Below, piece after piece: positions 23,338-36,926 of a stretch of DNA of 64,000 bases (the stretch's first letter is position 1; the number at the start of each line of letters is the position of its first letter). This stretch comes from Aphelocoma coerulescens. Lineage: Eukaryota; Chordata; Aves; Passeriformes; Corvidae. Under the pieces are notes generated by a model that worked only from the letters and a program-made list of their open reading frames with translations, was not told the origin of the DNA and did no database searches. The stretch covers positions 1,225,001 to 1,289,000 of the forward strand of contig NW_027183960.1 of the NCBI RefSeq assembly GCF_041296385.1, read 5' to 3'. The position numbers and the translations under genes were made by a program.

Positions 23338-24540
23338 ATGTCTACTATTGGGTACCAGACATCTGAACATTTAGACTATTGGCTTTCCAGGCTCACGCTA
23401 TTCAAACCGGAAAGTGAAACTATTCTAACAGAAGGGATGATTGCAAGAAATGTTTCTGTTTACACCACGACTGCCGACCATCCATCATTCTTACCTTGCA
23501 CCTGTCCAAAGGCCTTCCTCCATCTGCGCTCCGGCAACTCTCACCCAGGCAAGGGCAGGGATGGAGGCTCTTGCCACAAGTAGCCCAAGCGTGGACATCT
23601 TCCTCATCCTGCTACTCCACTGCTGACGTCAGGGTATTCCCTGGAGCTGCAAACACCTGCCTTTGCTGCTCGAGGACCTTCTCTAGCACCATGCAAAACC
23701 CCTTCTCCTATGGCAGTGCTGCAGCATCCTGCGAGCCACGGACTGGAACTGGCACCTCCAGCAAAGTTGCTCCTGGGAAACATCCCTCAGCCATTCCCTT
23801 ACTGCAATGAGCTGGACTCCTACTCCTCTGCAATGCTCTTCCTGGACAGGTGCATCCTCAGCAATGAGACGGTTCTGCTGAGAGCCACGGCTCTGAGGGA
23901 GCAGCCAGTCCTGCCCAATGGTTGTCCTCCGTCACCAGTCCTGCAGCTCCCACGGAGGCACTGGGAGCCTTGGACACTCTTGCCACAAGTAGCCCAAGCG
24001 TGGACATCTTCCTCATCCTGCTCCTCCACTGCTGACGTCAGGGAATTCCCTGGTGCTCCCAACATCTGCCTTTCCTGCTCGAGGATCGTGTCTGGCAGCT
24101 CTCTGAGCCTCTTTGCCTTTGGCAGCGCTACAGCATCCTAGGAGTCATATACTGGCAACTGGCACCTCCAGGACACTTGCTGCTCCTAGGATGCTTTCCT
24201 CTGGGAAAATCTTCTTGGACACGTCCTTGCTCCAGTTTTTACTCCTAGTCCTTTCGTGGCCATCTGCATTCTCAGCCACAAGCAGCTTCTGATGATCGAC
24301 ATGGCTCTGGGAGAGCAGGGACTCCTGTCTGTGGACAAAGAAAACAAAGACAACTTGTAAGAAGAAAACCTGGAGCTTCTAGTTAGAAAAAAAAGGACTA
24401 TTCAATCAAGGCAGGGCCAAGGGAGGAAACTTTCTAAAATGGAACAAGCAGCAGAAGCACAGTAGTTTTGCAGAAGAAATTCCCCTCCCAGCACTTGGCT
24501 TAAGGAAAAAGCCTGATGTTTCTATGAGAGACTTGAGTTC
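23338..24540 (-). repeat. Monomer 22, class A, 1203 bp (Q1 slot 1)
   Basis: Double exon-like unit 23495-24324. Private T at 24129 (GCGCTACAGC). Ends with AGTTAGAAAAAAAAGG. Confidence 0.96.
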
Positions 24541-25334
24541 ATGTCTACTATTGGGTACCAGACATCTGAACATTTAGACTATTGGCTTTCCATGCTCACG
24601 CTATTCAAACCGGAAAGTGAAACTACTCTAACAGTAGGGATGATTGCAAGAAATGTTTCTGTTTACACCACGACTGCCGACCATGCATCATTCTTACCTT
24701 GCACCTGTCCAAAGGCCTTCCTCCGTCTGCGCTCCGGCAACTCTCACCCAGGCAAGGGCAAGGATGGAGGCTCTTGCCACAAGTAGCCCAAGCGTGGACA
24801 TCTTCCTCATCCTGCTCCGCCACTGCTGACATCAGGGAATTCCCTGGAGCTCCCAACATCTGCCTTTCCTGCTCGAGGATCGTGTCTGGCAGCTCTCTGA
24901 GCCTCTTCATCTTTGGCTGCGCCACAGCATCCTAGGAGTCATATACTGGCAACTGGCACCTCCAGGACACTTGCTGCTCCTAGGATGCTTTTCTCTGGGA
25001 AAATCTTCTTGCATACGACCTTGCTCCAGATTTTACTTCTAGGTCTTTCGTGGCCATGTGCATCCGCGGCCACGAGCAGCTTCTGATGATCAACAGGGCT
25101 CTGGGAGAGCAGGGACTCCTGTCTGTGGACAAAGAAAACAAAGACAACTTGTAAGAAGAAAACCTGGAGCTTCTAGATAGAAGAGAAAGGACTATTCAAT
25201 CAAGGCAGGGCCAAAGCAGGAAACTTTCTAAAATGGAACAAGCAGAAGAAGCAGAGCAGTTTTGCAGAAGAAATTCCCCTCCCAGCACTTGGCTTAATGA
25301 AAAAGCCTGATGTTGCTATGAGAGACTTGAGTTC
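24541..25334 (-). repeat. Monomer 23, class B, 794 bp (Q1 slot 2)
   Basis: Single exon-like unit 24698-25118. Has TTTCCATGCTCACG near 24588, the usual B form, and CTCCGCCACTG near 24815. Confidence 0.96.
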
Positions 25335-26537
25335 ATGTCTACTATTGGGGAGCAGACGTCTGAACATTTAGAGTATTGGCGCTCCAGGCTCACGCTATTC
25401 AAACCGGAAAGTGAAACTATTCTAACAGAAGGGATGATTGCAAGAAATGTTTCTGTTTACACCACAACTGCCGACCATCCATCATTCTTACCTTGCACCT
25501 GTCCAAAGGCCTTCCTCCATCTGCGCTCTGGCAACTCTCACCCAGGGTCGGGCAGGGATGGAGGCTCGTGCCACAAGTAGCCCAAGCGCGGACATCTTCC
25601 TCATCCTGATCTTCCACTGCTGACATCTAGGAATTCCCTGGAGCTGCAAACACTTGCCTTTGCTGCTCAAGGATCTTCTCTAGCACCATGCCAAATGCCT
25701 TCTCCTATGGCAGCGCTGCAGCATCCTGCGACTCACGGACTGGAACTGGCACCTCCAGCAAAGTTGCTCCTGGGAAACATCCCTCAGCCATTCCCTTACT
25801 GCAATGAGCTGGACTCCTACTCCTCTGCAATGCTCTTCCTGGACAGGTGCATCCTCAGCAACGAGACGGTTCTGCTGAGAGCCGCGGCTCTGAGGGAGCA
25901 GCCAGTCCTGCCAAAAGGCCTTCCTCCGTCTCCAGTCCCGCAGCTCCCACGGAGGCACTGGGAGCCTTGGACACTCTTGCCACAAGTAGCCCAAGCGTGG
26001 ACATCTTCCTCATCCTGCTCCTCCACTGCTGACGTCAGGGAATTCCCTGGAGCTGCAAACACCTGCCTTTGCTGCTGGAGGATCATGTCTGGCAGCTCTC
26101 TGAGCCTCTTCATCTTTGGCTGCGCCACAGCATCCTAGGAGTCATATACTGGCAACTGGCACCTCCAGGACACTTGCTGCTCCTAGGATGCTTTTCTCTG
26201 GGAAAATCTTCTTGCATACGACCTTGCTCCAGATTTTACTTCTAGGTCTTTCGTGGCCATGTGCATCCGCAGCCACAAGCAGCTTCTGATGATCGACATG
26301 GCTCTGGGAGAGCAGGGACTCCTGTCTGTGGACAAAGAAAACAAAGACAACTTGTAAGAAGAAAACCTGGAGCTTCTAGATAGAAGAGAAAGGACTATTC
26401 AATCAAGGCAGGGCCAAAGCAGGAAACTTTCTAAAATGGAACAAGCAGCAGAAGCACAGTAGTTTTGCAGAAGAAATTCCCCTCCCAGCACTTGGCTTAA
26501 GGAAAAAGCCTGATGTTTCTATGAGAGACTTGAGTTC
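25335..26537 (-). repeat. Monomer 24, class C, 1203 bp (Q1 slot 3)
   Basis: Double exon-like unit 25492-26321. Ends AAAGCCTGATG, where monomers 39 and 54 in the same slot have AAAGTCTGATG. GCTCTGGCAAC near 25526 marks the Q form against GCTCCAGCAAC in P. Confidence 0.96.
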
Positions 26538-27332
26538 ATGTCTACTATTGGATAGCAGACATCTGAACATTTAGACTACTGGCTTTCCAGGCTCACGCAA
26601 TTCAAACCGGAATGTCAAACTATTTCAAAAGCTAGAGATGCTTCGAAGAAATGTTTCTGTATTCACCACAACTGGGGACCATGCATCATTCTTACCTTGC
26701 ACCTGTCCAAAGGCCTTCCTCCGTCTCCAGTCCTGCCGCTCTCACGGAGGCACTGGGAGCCTTGGACACTCTTGCCACAAGTAGCCCAAGCGTGGACATC
26801 TTCCTCATCCTGCTCCTCCACTGCTGACGTCAGGGAATTCCCTGGAGCTCCAAACATCTGCCTTTCCAGCTGGAGGATCATGTCTGGCAGCTCTCTGAGC
26901 CTCTTCACCTTTGGCAGCGCCACAGCATCCTAGGAGTCATATACTGGCAACTGGCACCTCCAGGACACTTGCTGCTCCTAGGATGCTTTTCTCTGGGAAA
27001 ATCTTCTTGTACACGACATTGCTGCCGATTTTACTTCTAGGTCTTTCGTGGCCATCTGCATCCTCAGCCACAAGCAGGTTCTGATGATCAACAGAGCTCT
27101 GGGAGAGCAGGGACTCCTGTCTGTGGACAAAGAAAACAAAGACAACTTGTAAGAAGAAAACCTGGAGCTTCTAGTTAGAAGACAAAGGACTATTCAATCA
27201 AGGCAGGGCCAAAGCAGGAAACTTTCTAAAATGGAACAAGCAGCAGAAGCAGAGCAGTTTTGCAGAAGAAATTCCCCTCCCAGCACTTGGCTTAAGGAAA
27301 AAGCCTGATGTTTCTATGAGAGACTTGAGTTC
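26538..27332 (-). repeat. Monomer 25, class D, 795 bp (Q1 slot 4)
   Basis: Single exon-like unit 26696-27116. AGGTCTTTCGTGG near 27039, against AGGCCTTTCGTGG in Q2 and Q3. Confidence 0.96.
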
Positions 27333-28536
27333 ATGTCTACTATTGGGTACCAGACATCTGAACATTTAGACTATTGGCTTTCCAGGCTCACACTATTCAA
27401 ACCGGAAAGTGAAACTACTCTAAAAGCTAGAGGCGATTGCAAGAAATGTTTCTGCTCACACCACGACTGCCGACCATGCATCATTCTTACCTTGCACCTG
27501 TCCAAAGGCCTTCCTCCGTCTGCGCTCCGGCAACTCTCACCCAGGCAAGGGCAGGGATAGAGGCTCTTGCCACAAGTAGCCCAAGCATGGACATCTTCCT
27601 CATCCTGCTACTCTACTGCTGACGTCAGGGTATTCCCTGGAGCTGCAAACACCTGCCTTTGCTGCTCGAGGACCTTCTCTAGCATCATGCCAAACCCCTT
27701 CCCCTATGGCAGTGCTGCAGCATCCTGCGAGCCATGGACTGGAACTGGCACCTTCAGCATAGTTGCTCCTGGGAAACATCCTTCAGCCATTCCCTTACTG
27801 CAATGAGCTGGACTCCTACACCTTTGCAAGGCTCTTCCTGGATAGGTGCATCCTCAGCAATGAGACGGTTCTGCTGAGAGCCACGGCTCTGAGGGAGCAG
27901 CCAGTCCTGCCCAAAGGCCTTCCTCCGTCACCAGTCCTGCAGCTCCCACGGAGGCACTGGGAGCCCTGGACACTCTTGCCACAAGTAGCCCAAGCGTCGA
28001 GATCTTCCTCATCCTGCTCCTCCACTGCTGACATCAGGGAATTCCCTGGAGCTCCCAACATCTGCCTTTCCTGCTCGAGGATCGTGTCTGGCAGCTCTCT
28101 GAGCCTCTTACACTTTGGAAGCGCAACAGCATCCTAGGAGTCATATACTGGCAACTGGCACCTCCAGGACACTTGCTGCTCCTAGGATGCTTTTCTCTGG
28201 GAAAATCTTCTTGCACACAACCTTGCTGCAGATTTTACTTCTAGGCCTTTTGTGGCCATCTGCATCCGCAGCCACAAGCAGCTTCTGATGATCGACATGG
28301 CTCTGGGAGAGCAGGGACTCCTGTCTGTGGACAAAGAAAACAAAGACAACTTGTAAGAAGAAAACCTGGAGCTTCTAGTTAGAAGACAAAGGACTATTCA
28401 ATCAAGGCAGGGCCAAAGCAGGAAACTTTCTAAAATGGAACAAGCAGCAGAAGCAGAGCAGTTTTGCAGAAGAAATTCCCCTCCCAGCACTTGGCTTAAG
28501 GAAAAAGCCTGATGTTTCTATGAGAGACTTGAGTTC
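27333..28536 (-). repeat. Monomer 26, hybrid e, 1204 bp (Q1 slot 5)
   Basis: Double exon-like unit 27491-28320. The intron-like part is class E (CTAAAAGCTAGAGGCG); from GCGCTCCGGCAAC near 27522 it is F-like; the acceptor-side module is E-like again. This is what a crossover between neighbours like monomers 11 and 12 would leave. Confidence 0.93.
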
Positions 28537-29740
28537 ATGTCTACTATTGGGTACCAGACATCTGAACATTTAGACTATTGGCTTTCCAGGCTCACACTAT
28601 TCAAACCGGAAAGTGAAACTACTCTAAAAGCTAGAGGCGATTGCAAGAAATGTTTCTGCTCACACCACGACTGCCGACCATGCATCATTCTTACCTTGCA
28701 CCTGTCCAAAGGCCTTCCTCCGTCTGCGCTCTGGCAACTCTCACCCAAGCTCGGGCAGGGATGGAGGCTCTTGCCACAAGTAGCCCAAGCCTGGAGATAT
28801 TCCTCATCCTGATCTTCCACTGCTGACATCTAGGAATTCCCTGGAGCTGCAAACACTTGCCTTTGCTGCTCGAGGATCTTCTCTAGCACCATGCCAAACC
28901 CCTTCTCCTATGGCAGTGCTGCAGCATCCTGCGAGCCATGGACTGGAACTGGCACCTTCAGCATAGTTGCTCCTGGGAAACATCCTTCAGCCATTCCCTT
29001 ACTGCAATGAGCTGGACTCCTACACCTTTGCAAGGCTCTTCCTGGATAGGTGCATCCTCAGCAATGAGACGGTTCTGCTGAGAGCCACGGCTCTGAGGGA
29101 GCAGCCAGTCCTGCCCAAAGGCCTTCCTCCGTCACCAGTCCTGCAGCTCCCACGGAGGCACTGGGAGCCCTGGACACTCTTGCCACAAGTAGCCCAAGCG
29201 TCGAGATCTTCCTCATCCTGCTCCTCCACTGCTGACATCAGGGAATTCCCTGGAGCTCCCAACATCTGCCTTTCCTGCTCGAGGATCGTGTCTGGCAGCT
29301 CTCTGAGCCTCTTACACTTTGGAAGCGCAACAGCATCCTAGGAGTCATATACTGGCAACTGGCACCTCCAGGACACTTGCTGCTCCTAGGATGCTTTTCT
29401 CTGGGAAAATCTTCTTGCACACAACCTTGCTGCAGATTTTACTTCTAGGCCTTTTGTGGCCATCTGCATCCGCAGCCACAAGCAGCTTCTGATGATCGAC
29501 ATGGCTCTGGGAGAGCAGGGACTCCTGTCTGTGGACAAAGAAAACAAAGACAACTTGTAAGAAGAAAACCTGGAGCTTCTAGTTAGAAGACAAAGGACTA
29601 TTCAAACAAGGCAGGGCCAAAGCAGGAAACTTTCTAAAATGGAACAAGCAGCAGAAGCACAGCAGTATTGCAGAAGAAATTCCCCTCCCAGCACTTGGCT
29701 TAAGGAAAACGCCTGATGTTTCTGTGAGAGACATGAGTTC
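28537..29740 (-). repeat. Monomer 27, class E, 1204 bp (Q1 slot 6)
   Basis: Double exon-like unit 28695-29524. CCAAACCCC near 28895 distinguishes it from the left-hand E copies. Ends with ATTCAAACAAGG. Confidence 0.96.
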
Positions 29741-30943
29741 ATGTCTACTATTGGGTACCAGACATCTGAACATTTAGACTATTGGCTTTCCAGGCTCACG
29801 CTATTCAAACCGGAAAGTGAAACTACTCTAACAGTAAGGATGATTGCAAGAAATGTTTCTGTTTACACCACGACTGCCGACCATGCATCATTCTTACCTT
29901 GCACCTGTCCAAAGGCCTTCCTCCGTCTGCGCTCCGGCAACTCTCACCCAGGCAAGGGCAGGGATAGAGGCTCTTGCCACAAGTAGCCCAAGCATGGACA
30001 TCTTCCTCATCCTGCTACTCTACTGCTGACGTCAGGGTATTCCCTGGAGCTGCAAACACCTGCCTTTGCTGCTCGAGGACCTTCTCTAGCATCATGCCAA
30101 ACCCCTTCTCCTATGGCAGTGCTGCAGCATCCTGCGAGCCATGGACTGGAACTGGCACCTTCAGCATAGTTGCTCCTGGGAAACATCATTCAGCCATTCC
30201 CTTACTGCAATGAGCTGGACTCCTACTCCTCTGCAAGGCTCTTCCTGGACAGGTGCATCCTCAGCAATGAGACGGTTCTGCTGAGAGCCATGGCTCTGAG
30301 GGAGGAGCCAGTCCTGTCCAAAGGCCTTCCTCTGACTCCACTCCTGCAGCTCTCACGGAGGCACTGGGAGCCTTGGACACTCTTGCCACAAGTAGCCCAA
30401 GCGTGGACATCTTCCTCATCCTGCTCCTCCACTGCTGACGTCAGGGAATTCCCTGGAGCTCCTAAAATCTGCCTTTCCTGCTGGAGGATCGTGTCTGGCA
30501 GCTCTCTGATCCTCTTCGCCTTTGGCAGCGCCACAGCATCCTGAGAGTCATATACTGGAAACTGGCAGCTACATGACACTTGCCGCTCCTAGGATGCTTT
30601 TCTCTGGGAAAATCTTCTTGCACACGACATTGCTCCAGTTTTTACTTCTAGGCCTTTCGTGGCCATCTGCATTCTCAGCCACAAGCAGGTTCTGATGATC
30701 GACATGGCTCTGGGAGAGCAGGGACTCCTGTCTGTGGACAAAGAAAACAAAGACAACTTGTAAGAAGAAAACCTGGAGCTTCTAGTTAGAAGACAAAGGA
30801 CTATTCAAACAAGGCAGGGCCAAAGCAGGAAACTTTCTAAAATGGAACAAGCAGCAGAAGCACAGCAGTATTGCAGAAGAAATTCCCCTCCCAGCACTTG
30901 GCTTAAGGAAAACGCCTGATGTTTCTGTGAGAGACATGAGTTC
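29741..30943 (-). repeat. Monomer 28, class F, 1203 bp (Q1 slot 7)
   Basis: Double exon-like unit 29898-30727. Q-form F: TCCTCTGCAAGG near 30228 and CTCTCTGATCCTC near 30502, both shared with Q2 and Q3. Confidence 0.96.
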
Positions 30944-32146
30944 ATGTCTACTATTGGGTACCAGACATCTGAACATTTAGACTATTGGCTTTCCAGGCTC
31001 ACGCTATTCAAACCGGAAAGTGAAACTATTCTAACAGAAGGGATGATTGCAAGAAATGTTTCTGTTTACACCACGACTGCCGACCATCCATCATTCTTAC
31101 CTTGCACCTGTCCAAAGGCCTTCCTCCATCTGCGCTCCGGCAACTCTCACCCAGGCAAGGGCAGGGATGGAGGCTCTTGCCACAAGTAGCCCAAGCGTGG
31201 ACATCTTCCTCATCCTGCTACTCCACTGCTGACGTCAGGGTATTCCCTGGAGCTGCAAACACCTGCCTTTGCTGCTCGAGGACCTTCTCTAGCACCATGC
31301 AAAACCCCTTCTCCTATGGCAGTGCTGCAGCATCCTGCGAGCCACGGACTGGAACTGGCACCTCCAGCAAAGTTGCTCCTGGGAAACATCCCTCAGCCAT
31401 TCCCTTACTGCAATGAGCTGGACTCCTACTCCTCTGCAATGCTCTTCCTGGACAGGTGCATCCTCAGCAATGAGACGGTTCTGCTGAGAGCCACGGCTCT
31501 GAGGGAGCAGCCAGTCCTGCCCAATGGTTGTCCTCCGTCACCAGTCCTGCAGCTCCCACGGAGGCACTGGGAGCCTTGGACACTCTTGCCACAAGTAGCC
31601 CAAGCGTGGACATCTTCCTCATCCTGCTCCTCCACTGCTGACGTCAGGGAATTCCCTGGTGCTCCCAACATCTGCCTTTCCTGCTCGAGGATCGTGTCTG
31701 GCAGCTCTCTGAGCCTCTTTGCCTTTGGCAGCGCCACAGCATCCTAGGAGTCATATACTGGCAACTGGCACCTCCAGGACACTTGCTGCTCCTAGGATGC
31801 TTTCCTCTGGGAAAATCTTCTTGGACACGTCCTTGCTCCAGTTTTTACTCCTAGTCCTTTCGTGGCCATCTGCATTCTCAGCCACAAGCAGCTTCTGATG
31901 ATCGACATGGCTCTGGGAGAGCAGGGACTCCTGTCTGTGGACAAAGAAAACAAAGACAACTTGTAAGAAGAAAACCTGGAGCTTCTAGTTAGAAAAAAAA
32001 GGACTATTCAATCAAGGCAGGGCCAAGGGAGGAAACTTTCTAAAATGGAACAAGCAGCAGAAGCACAGTAGTTTTGCAGAAGAAATTCCCCTCCCAGCAC
32101 TTGGCTTAAGGAAAAAGCCTGATGTTTCTATGAGAGACTTGAGTTC
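30944..32146 (-). repeat. Monomer 29, class A, 1203 bp (P1 slot 1)
   Basis: Double exon-like unit 31101-31930. Diverged copy of monomer 22 at offset 7606. Ends with the A8 tract near 31989. Confidence 0.96.
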
Positions 32147-32940
32147 ATGTCTACTATTGGGTACCAGACATCTGAACATTTAGACTATTGGCTTTCCATG
32201 CTCACGCTATTCAAACCGGAAAGTGAAACTACTCTAACAGTAGGGATGATTGCAAGAAATGTTTCTGTTTACACCACGACTGCCGACCATGCATCATTCT
32301 TACCTTGCACCTGTCCAAAGGCCTTCCTCCGTCTGCGCTCCGGCAACTCTCACCCAGGCAAGGGCAAGGATGGAGGCTCTTGCCACAATTAGCCCAAGCG
32401 TGGACATCTTCCTCATCCTGCTCCGCCACTGCTGACATCAGGGAATTCCCTGGAGCTCCCAACATCTGCCTTTCCTGCTCGAGGATCGTGTCTGGCAGCT
32501 CTCTGAGCCTCTTCATCTTTGGCTGCGCCACAGCATCCTAGGAGTCATATACTGGCAACTGGCACCTCCAGGACACTTGCTGCTCCTAGGATGCTTTTCT
32601 CTGGGAAAATCTTCTTGCATACGACCTTGCTCCAGATTTTACTTCTAGGTCTTTCGTGGCCATGTGCATCCGCGGCCACGAGCAGCTTCTGATGATCAAC
32701 AGGGCTCTGGGAGAGCAGGGACTCCTGTCTGTGGACAAAGAAAACAAAGACAACTTGTAAGAAGAAAACCTAGAGCTTCTAGATAGAAGACAAAGGACTA
32801 TTCAATCAAGGCAGGGCCAAAGCAGGAAACTTTCTAAAATGGAACAAGCAGAAGAAGCAGAGCAGTTTTGCAGAAGAAATTCCCCTCCCAGCACTTGGCT
32901 TAATGAAAAAGCCTGATGTTGCTATGAGAGACTTGAGTTC
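32147..32940 (-). repeat. Monomer 30, class B, 794 bp (P1 slot 2)
   Basis: Single exon-like unit 32304-32724. CCACAATTAGCCC near 32385 (others CCACAAGTAGCCC) is shared only with monomer 45. GATAGAAGACAAAGG belongs to its end, against GATAGAAGAGAAAGG in monomer 45. Confidence 0.96.
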
Positions 32941-34143
32941 ATGTCTACTATTGGGGAGCAGACGTCTGAACATTTAGAGTATTGGCGCTCCAGGCTCACG
33001 CTATTCAAACCGGAAAGTGAAACTATTCTAACAGAAGGGATGATTGCAAGAAATGTTTCTGTTTACACCACAACTGCCGACCATCCATCATTCTTACCTT
33101 GCACCTGTCCAAAGGCCTTCCTCCATCTGCGCTCCAGCAACTCTCACCCAGGGTCGGGCAGGGATGGAGGCTCGTGCCACAAGTAGCCCAAGCGCGGACA
33201 TCTTCCTCATCCTGATCTTCCACTGCTGACATCTAGGAATTCCCTGGAGCTGCAAACACTTGCCTTTGCTGCTCAAGGATCTTCTCTAGCACCATGCCAA
33301 ATGCCTTCTCCTATGGCAGCGCTGCAGCATCCTGCGACTCACGGACTGGAACTGGCACCTCCAGCAAAGTTGCTCCTGGGAAACATCCCTCAGCCATTCC
33401 CTTACTGCAATGAGCTGGACTCCTACTCCTCTGCAATGCTCTTCCTGGACAGGTGCATCCTCAGCAACGAGACGGTTCTGCTGAGAGCCGCGGCTCTGAG
33501 GGAGCAGCCAGTCCTGCCAAAAGGCCTTCCTCCGTCTCCAGTCCCGCAGCTCCCACGGAGGCACTGGGAGCCTTGGACACTCTTGCCACAAGTAGCCCAA
33601 GCGTGGACATCTTCCTCATCCTGCTCCTCCACTGCTGACGTCAGGGAATTCCCTGGAGCTGCAAACATCTGCCTTTGCTGCTGGAGGATCATGTCTGGCA
33701 GCTCTCTGAGCCTCTTCATCTTTGGCTGCGCCACAGCATCCTAGGAGTCATATACTGGCAACTGGCACCTCCAGGACACTTGCTGCTCCTAGGATGCTTT
33801 TCTCTGGGAAAATCTTCTTGCATACGACCTTGCTCCAGATTTTACTTCTAGGTCTTTCGTGGCCATGTGCATCCGCAGCCACAAGCAGCTTCTGATGATC
33901 GACATGGCTCTGGGAGAGCAGGGACTCCTGTCTGTGGACAAAGAAAACAAAGACAACTTGTAAGAAGAAAACCTGGAGCTTCTAGATAGAAGAGAAAGGA
34001 CTATTCAATCAAGGCAGGGCCAAAGCAGGAAACTTTCTAAAATGGAACAAGCAGCAGAAGCACAGTAGTTTTGCAGAAGAAATTCCCCTCCCAGCACTTG
34101 GCTTAAGGAAAAAGTCTGATGTTTCTATGAGAGACTTGAGTTC
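32941..34143 (-). repeat. Monomer 31, class C, 1203 bp (P1 slot 3)
   Basis: Double exon-like unit 33098-33927. GCTCCAGCAAC near 33130 marks the P form; TTTAGAGTATTGG near 32974. Confidence 0.96.
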
Positions 34144-34938
34144 ATGTCTACTATTGGATAGCAGACATCTGAACATTTAGACTACTGGCTTTCCAGGCTC
34201 ACGCAATTCAAACCGGAATGTCAAACTATTTCAAAAGCTAGAGATGCTTGGAAGAAATGTTTCTGTACTCACCACAACTGGGGACCATGCATCATTCTTA
34301 CCTTGCACCTGTCCAAAGGCCTTCCTCCGTCTCCAGTCCTGCCGCTCTCACGGAGGCACTGGGAGCCTCGGACACTCTTGCCACAAGTAGCCCAAGCGTG
34401 GACATCTTCCTCATCCTGCTCCTCCACTGCTGACGTCAAGGAATTCCCTGGAGCTCCCAACATCTGCCTTTCCAGCTGGAGGATCATGTCTGGCAGCTCT
34501 CTGAGCCTCTTCACCTTTGGCAGCGCCACAGCATCCTAGGAGTCATATACTGGCAACTGGCACCTCCAGGACACTTGCTGCTCCTAGGATGCTTTTCTCT
34601 GGGAAAATCTTCTTGCATACAACCTTGCTCCAGTTTTTACTTCTAGGCCTTTCGTGGCCATCTGCATTCTCAGCCACAAGCAGGTTCTGATGATCAACAG
34701 GGCTCTGGGAGAGCAGGGACTCCTGTCTGTGGACAAAGAAAACAAAGACAACTTGTAAGAAGAAAACCTGGAGCTTCTAGATAGAAGACAAAGGACTATT
34801 CAATCAAGGCAGGGCCAAGGGAGGAAACTTTCTAAAATGGAACAAGCAGCAGAAGCACAGTACTTTTGCAGAAGAAATTCCCTTCCCAGCACTTGGCTTA
34901 AGGAAAAAACCTCATGTTTCTATGAGAGACTTGAGTTC
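34144..34938 (-). repeat. Monomer 32, class D, 795 bp (P1 slot 4)
   Basis: Single exon-like unit 34302-34722. GCTTGGAAG form as monomers 18 and 47; CAGTACTTTTGC near its end. Confidence 0.96.
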
Positions 34939-36131
34939 ATGTCTACTACTGGGTACCAGACATCTGAACATTTAGACTATTGGCTTTCCAGGCTCACGCT
35001 ATTCAAACCTGAAAGTGAAACTACTCTAACAGTAAGGATGATTGCAAGAAATGTTTCTGTTTACACCACGACTGCCGACCATGCATCATTCTTACCTTGC
35101 ACCTGTCCAAAGGCCTTCCTCCATCTGCGCTCCAGCAACTCTCACTCAGGCAAGGGCAGGGATGGAGGCTCTTGCCACAAGTAGCCCAAGCGTGGACATC
35201 TTCCTCATCCTGCTACTCCACTGCTGACGTCAGGGTATTCCCTGGAGCTGCAAACACCTGCCTTTGCTGCTCGAGGATCTTCTCTAGCACCATGCAAAAC
35301 CCCTTCTCCTATGGCAGTGCTGCAGCATCCTGCGAGCCACGGACTGGAACTGGCACCTCCAGCAAAGTTGCTCCTGGGAAACATCCCTCAGCCATTCCCT
35401 TACTGCAATGAGCTGGACTCCTACTCCTCTGCAATGCTCTTCCTGGACAGGTGCATCCTCAGCAATGAGACAGTTCTGCTGAGAGCCACAGCTCTGAGGA
35501 AGCAGCCAGTCCTGCCCAATGGTTGTCCTCTGTCACCAGTCCTGCAGCTCCCACGGAGGCACTGGGAGCCTTGGACACTCTTGCCACAAGTAGCCCAAGC
35601 GTGGACATCTTCCTCATCCTGCTCCTCCACTGCTGACGTCAGGGAATTCCCTGGTGCTCCCAACATCTGCCTTTCCTGCTCGAGGATCGTGTCTGGCAGA
35701 TCTCTGAGCCTCTTTGCCTTTGGCAGCGCCAGAGCATCCTAGGAGTCATATACTGGCAACTGGCACCTCCAGGACACTTGCTGCTCCTAGGATGCTTTCC
35801 TCTAGGAAAAACTTCTTGCACACGTCCTTGCTCCAGTTTTTACTCCTAGGCCATCTGCATTCTCAGCCACAAGAAGCTTCTGATGATCGACATGGCTCTG
35901 GGAGAGCAGGGACTCCTGTCTGTGGACAAAGAAAACAAAGACAACTTGTAAGATTAAAACCTGGAGCTTCTAGTTAGAAGAGAAAGGACAATTCAATCAA
36001 GGCAGGGCCAAAGCAGGAAACTTTCTAAAATGGAACAAGCAGCAGAAGCACAGTAGTTTTGCAGAAGAAATTCCCCTCCCCGCACTTGGCTTAAGGAAAA
36101 AGCCTGATGTTTCTATGAGAGACTTGAGTTC
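34939..36131 (-). repeat. Monomer 33, class G, 1193 bp (P1 slot 5)
   Basis: Double exon-like unit 35096-35915. Class G occurs only in P blocks and in the left-hand region, always followed by a D monomer. Confidence 0.96.
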
Positions 36132-36926
36132 ATGTCTACTATTGGATAGCAGACATCTGAACATTTAGACTACTGGCTTTCCAGGCTCACGCAATTCAAA
36201 CCGGAATGTCAAACTATTTCAAAAGCTAGAGATGCTTCGAAGAAATGTTTCTGTATTCACCACAACTGGGGACCATGCATCATTCTTACCTTGCACCTGT
36301 CCAAAGGCCTTCCTCCGTCTCCAGTCCTGCCGCTCTCACGGAGGCACTGGGAGCCTTGGACACTCTTGCCACAAGTAGCCCAAGCGTGGACATCTTCCTC
36401 ATCCTGCTCCTCCACTGCTGACGTCAGGGAATTCCCTGGAGCTCCAAACATCTGCCTTTCCAGCTGGAGGATCATGTCTGGCAGCTCTCTGAGCCTCTTC
36501 ACCTTTGGCAGCGCCACAGCATCCTAGGAGTCATATACTGGCAACTGGCACCTCCAGGACACTTGCTGCTCCTAGGATGCTTTTCTCTGGGAAAATCTTC
36601 TTGCACACGACATTGCTGCCGATTTTACTTCTAGGCCTTTCGTGGCCATCTGCATCCTCAGCCACAAGCAGGTTCTGATGATCAACAGGGCTCTGGGAGA
36701 GCAGGGACTCCTGTCTGTGGACAAAGAAAACAAAGACAACTTGTAAGAAGAAAACCTGGAGCTTCTAGTTAGAAGACAAAGGACTATTCAATCAAGGCAG
36801 GGCCAAAGCAGGAAACTTTCTAAAATGGAACAAGCAGCAGAAGCAGAGCAGTTTTGCAGAAGAAATTCCCCTCCCAGCACTTGGCTTAAGGAAAAAGCCT
36901 GATGTTTCTATGAGAGACTTGAGTTC
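36132..36926 (-). repeat. Monomer 34, class D, 795 bp (P1 slot 6)
   Basis: Single exon-like unit 36290-36710. CTTGCACACGACATTG form near 36600. Confidence 0.96.

Larger units (their letters stand above)
23338..30943. repeat. HOR block Q1 (A B C D e E F)
   Basis: Seven monomers, 7606 bp. Every monomer boundary recurs 15996 bp downstream in Q2 and 31992 bp downstream in Q3. Its first four members are a diverged copy of the A-B-C-D start of P1 (offset 7606). The fifth member is an E/F hybrid where P blocks carry G-D. Confidence 0.95.
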
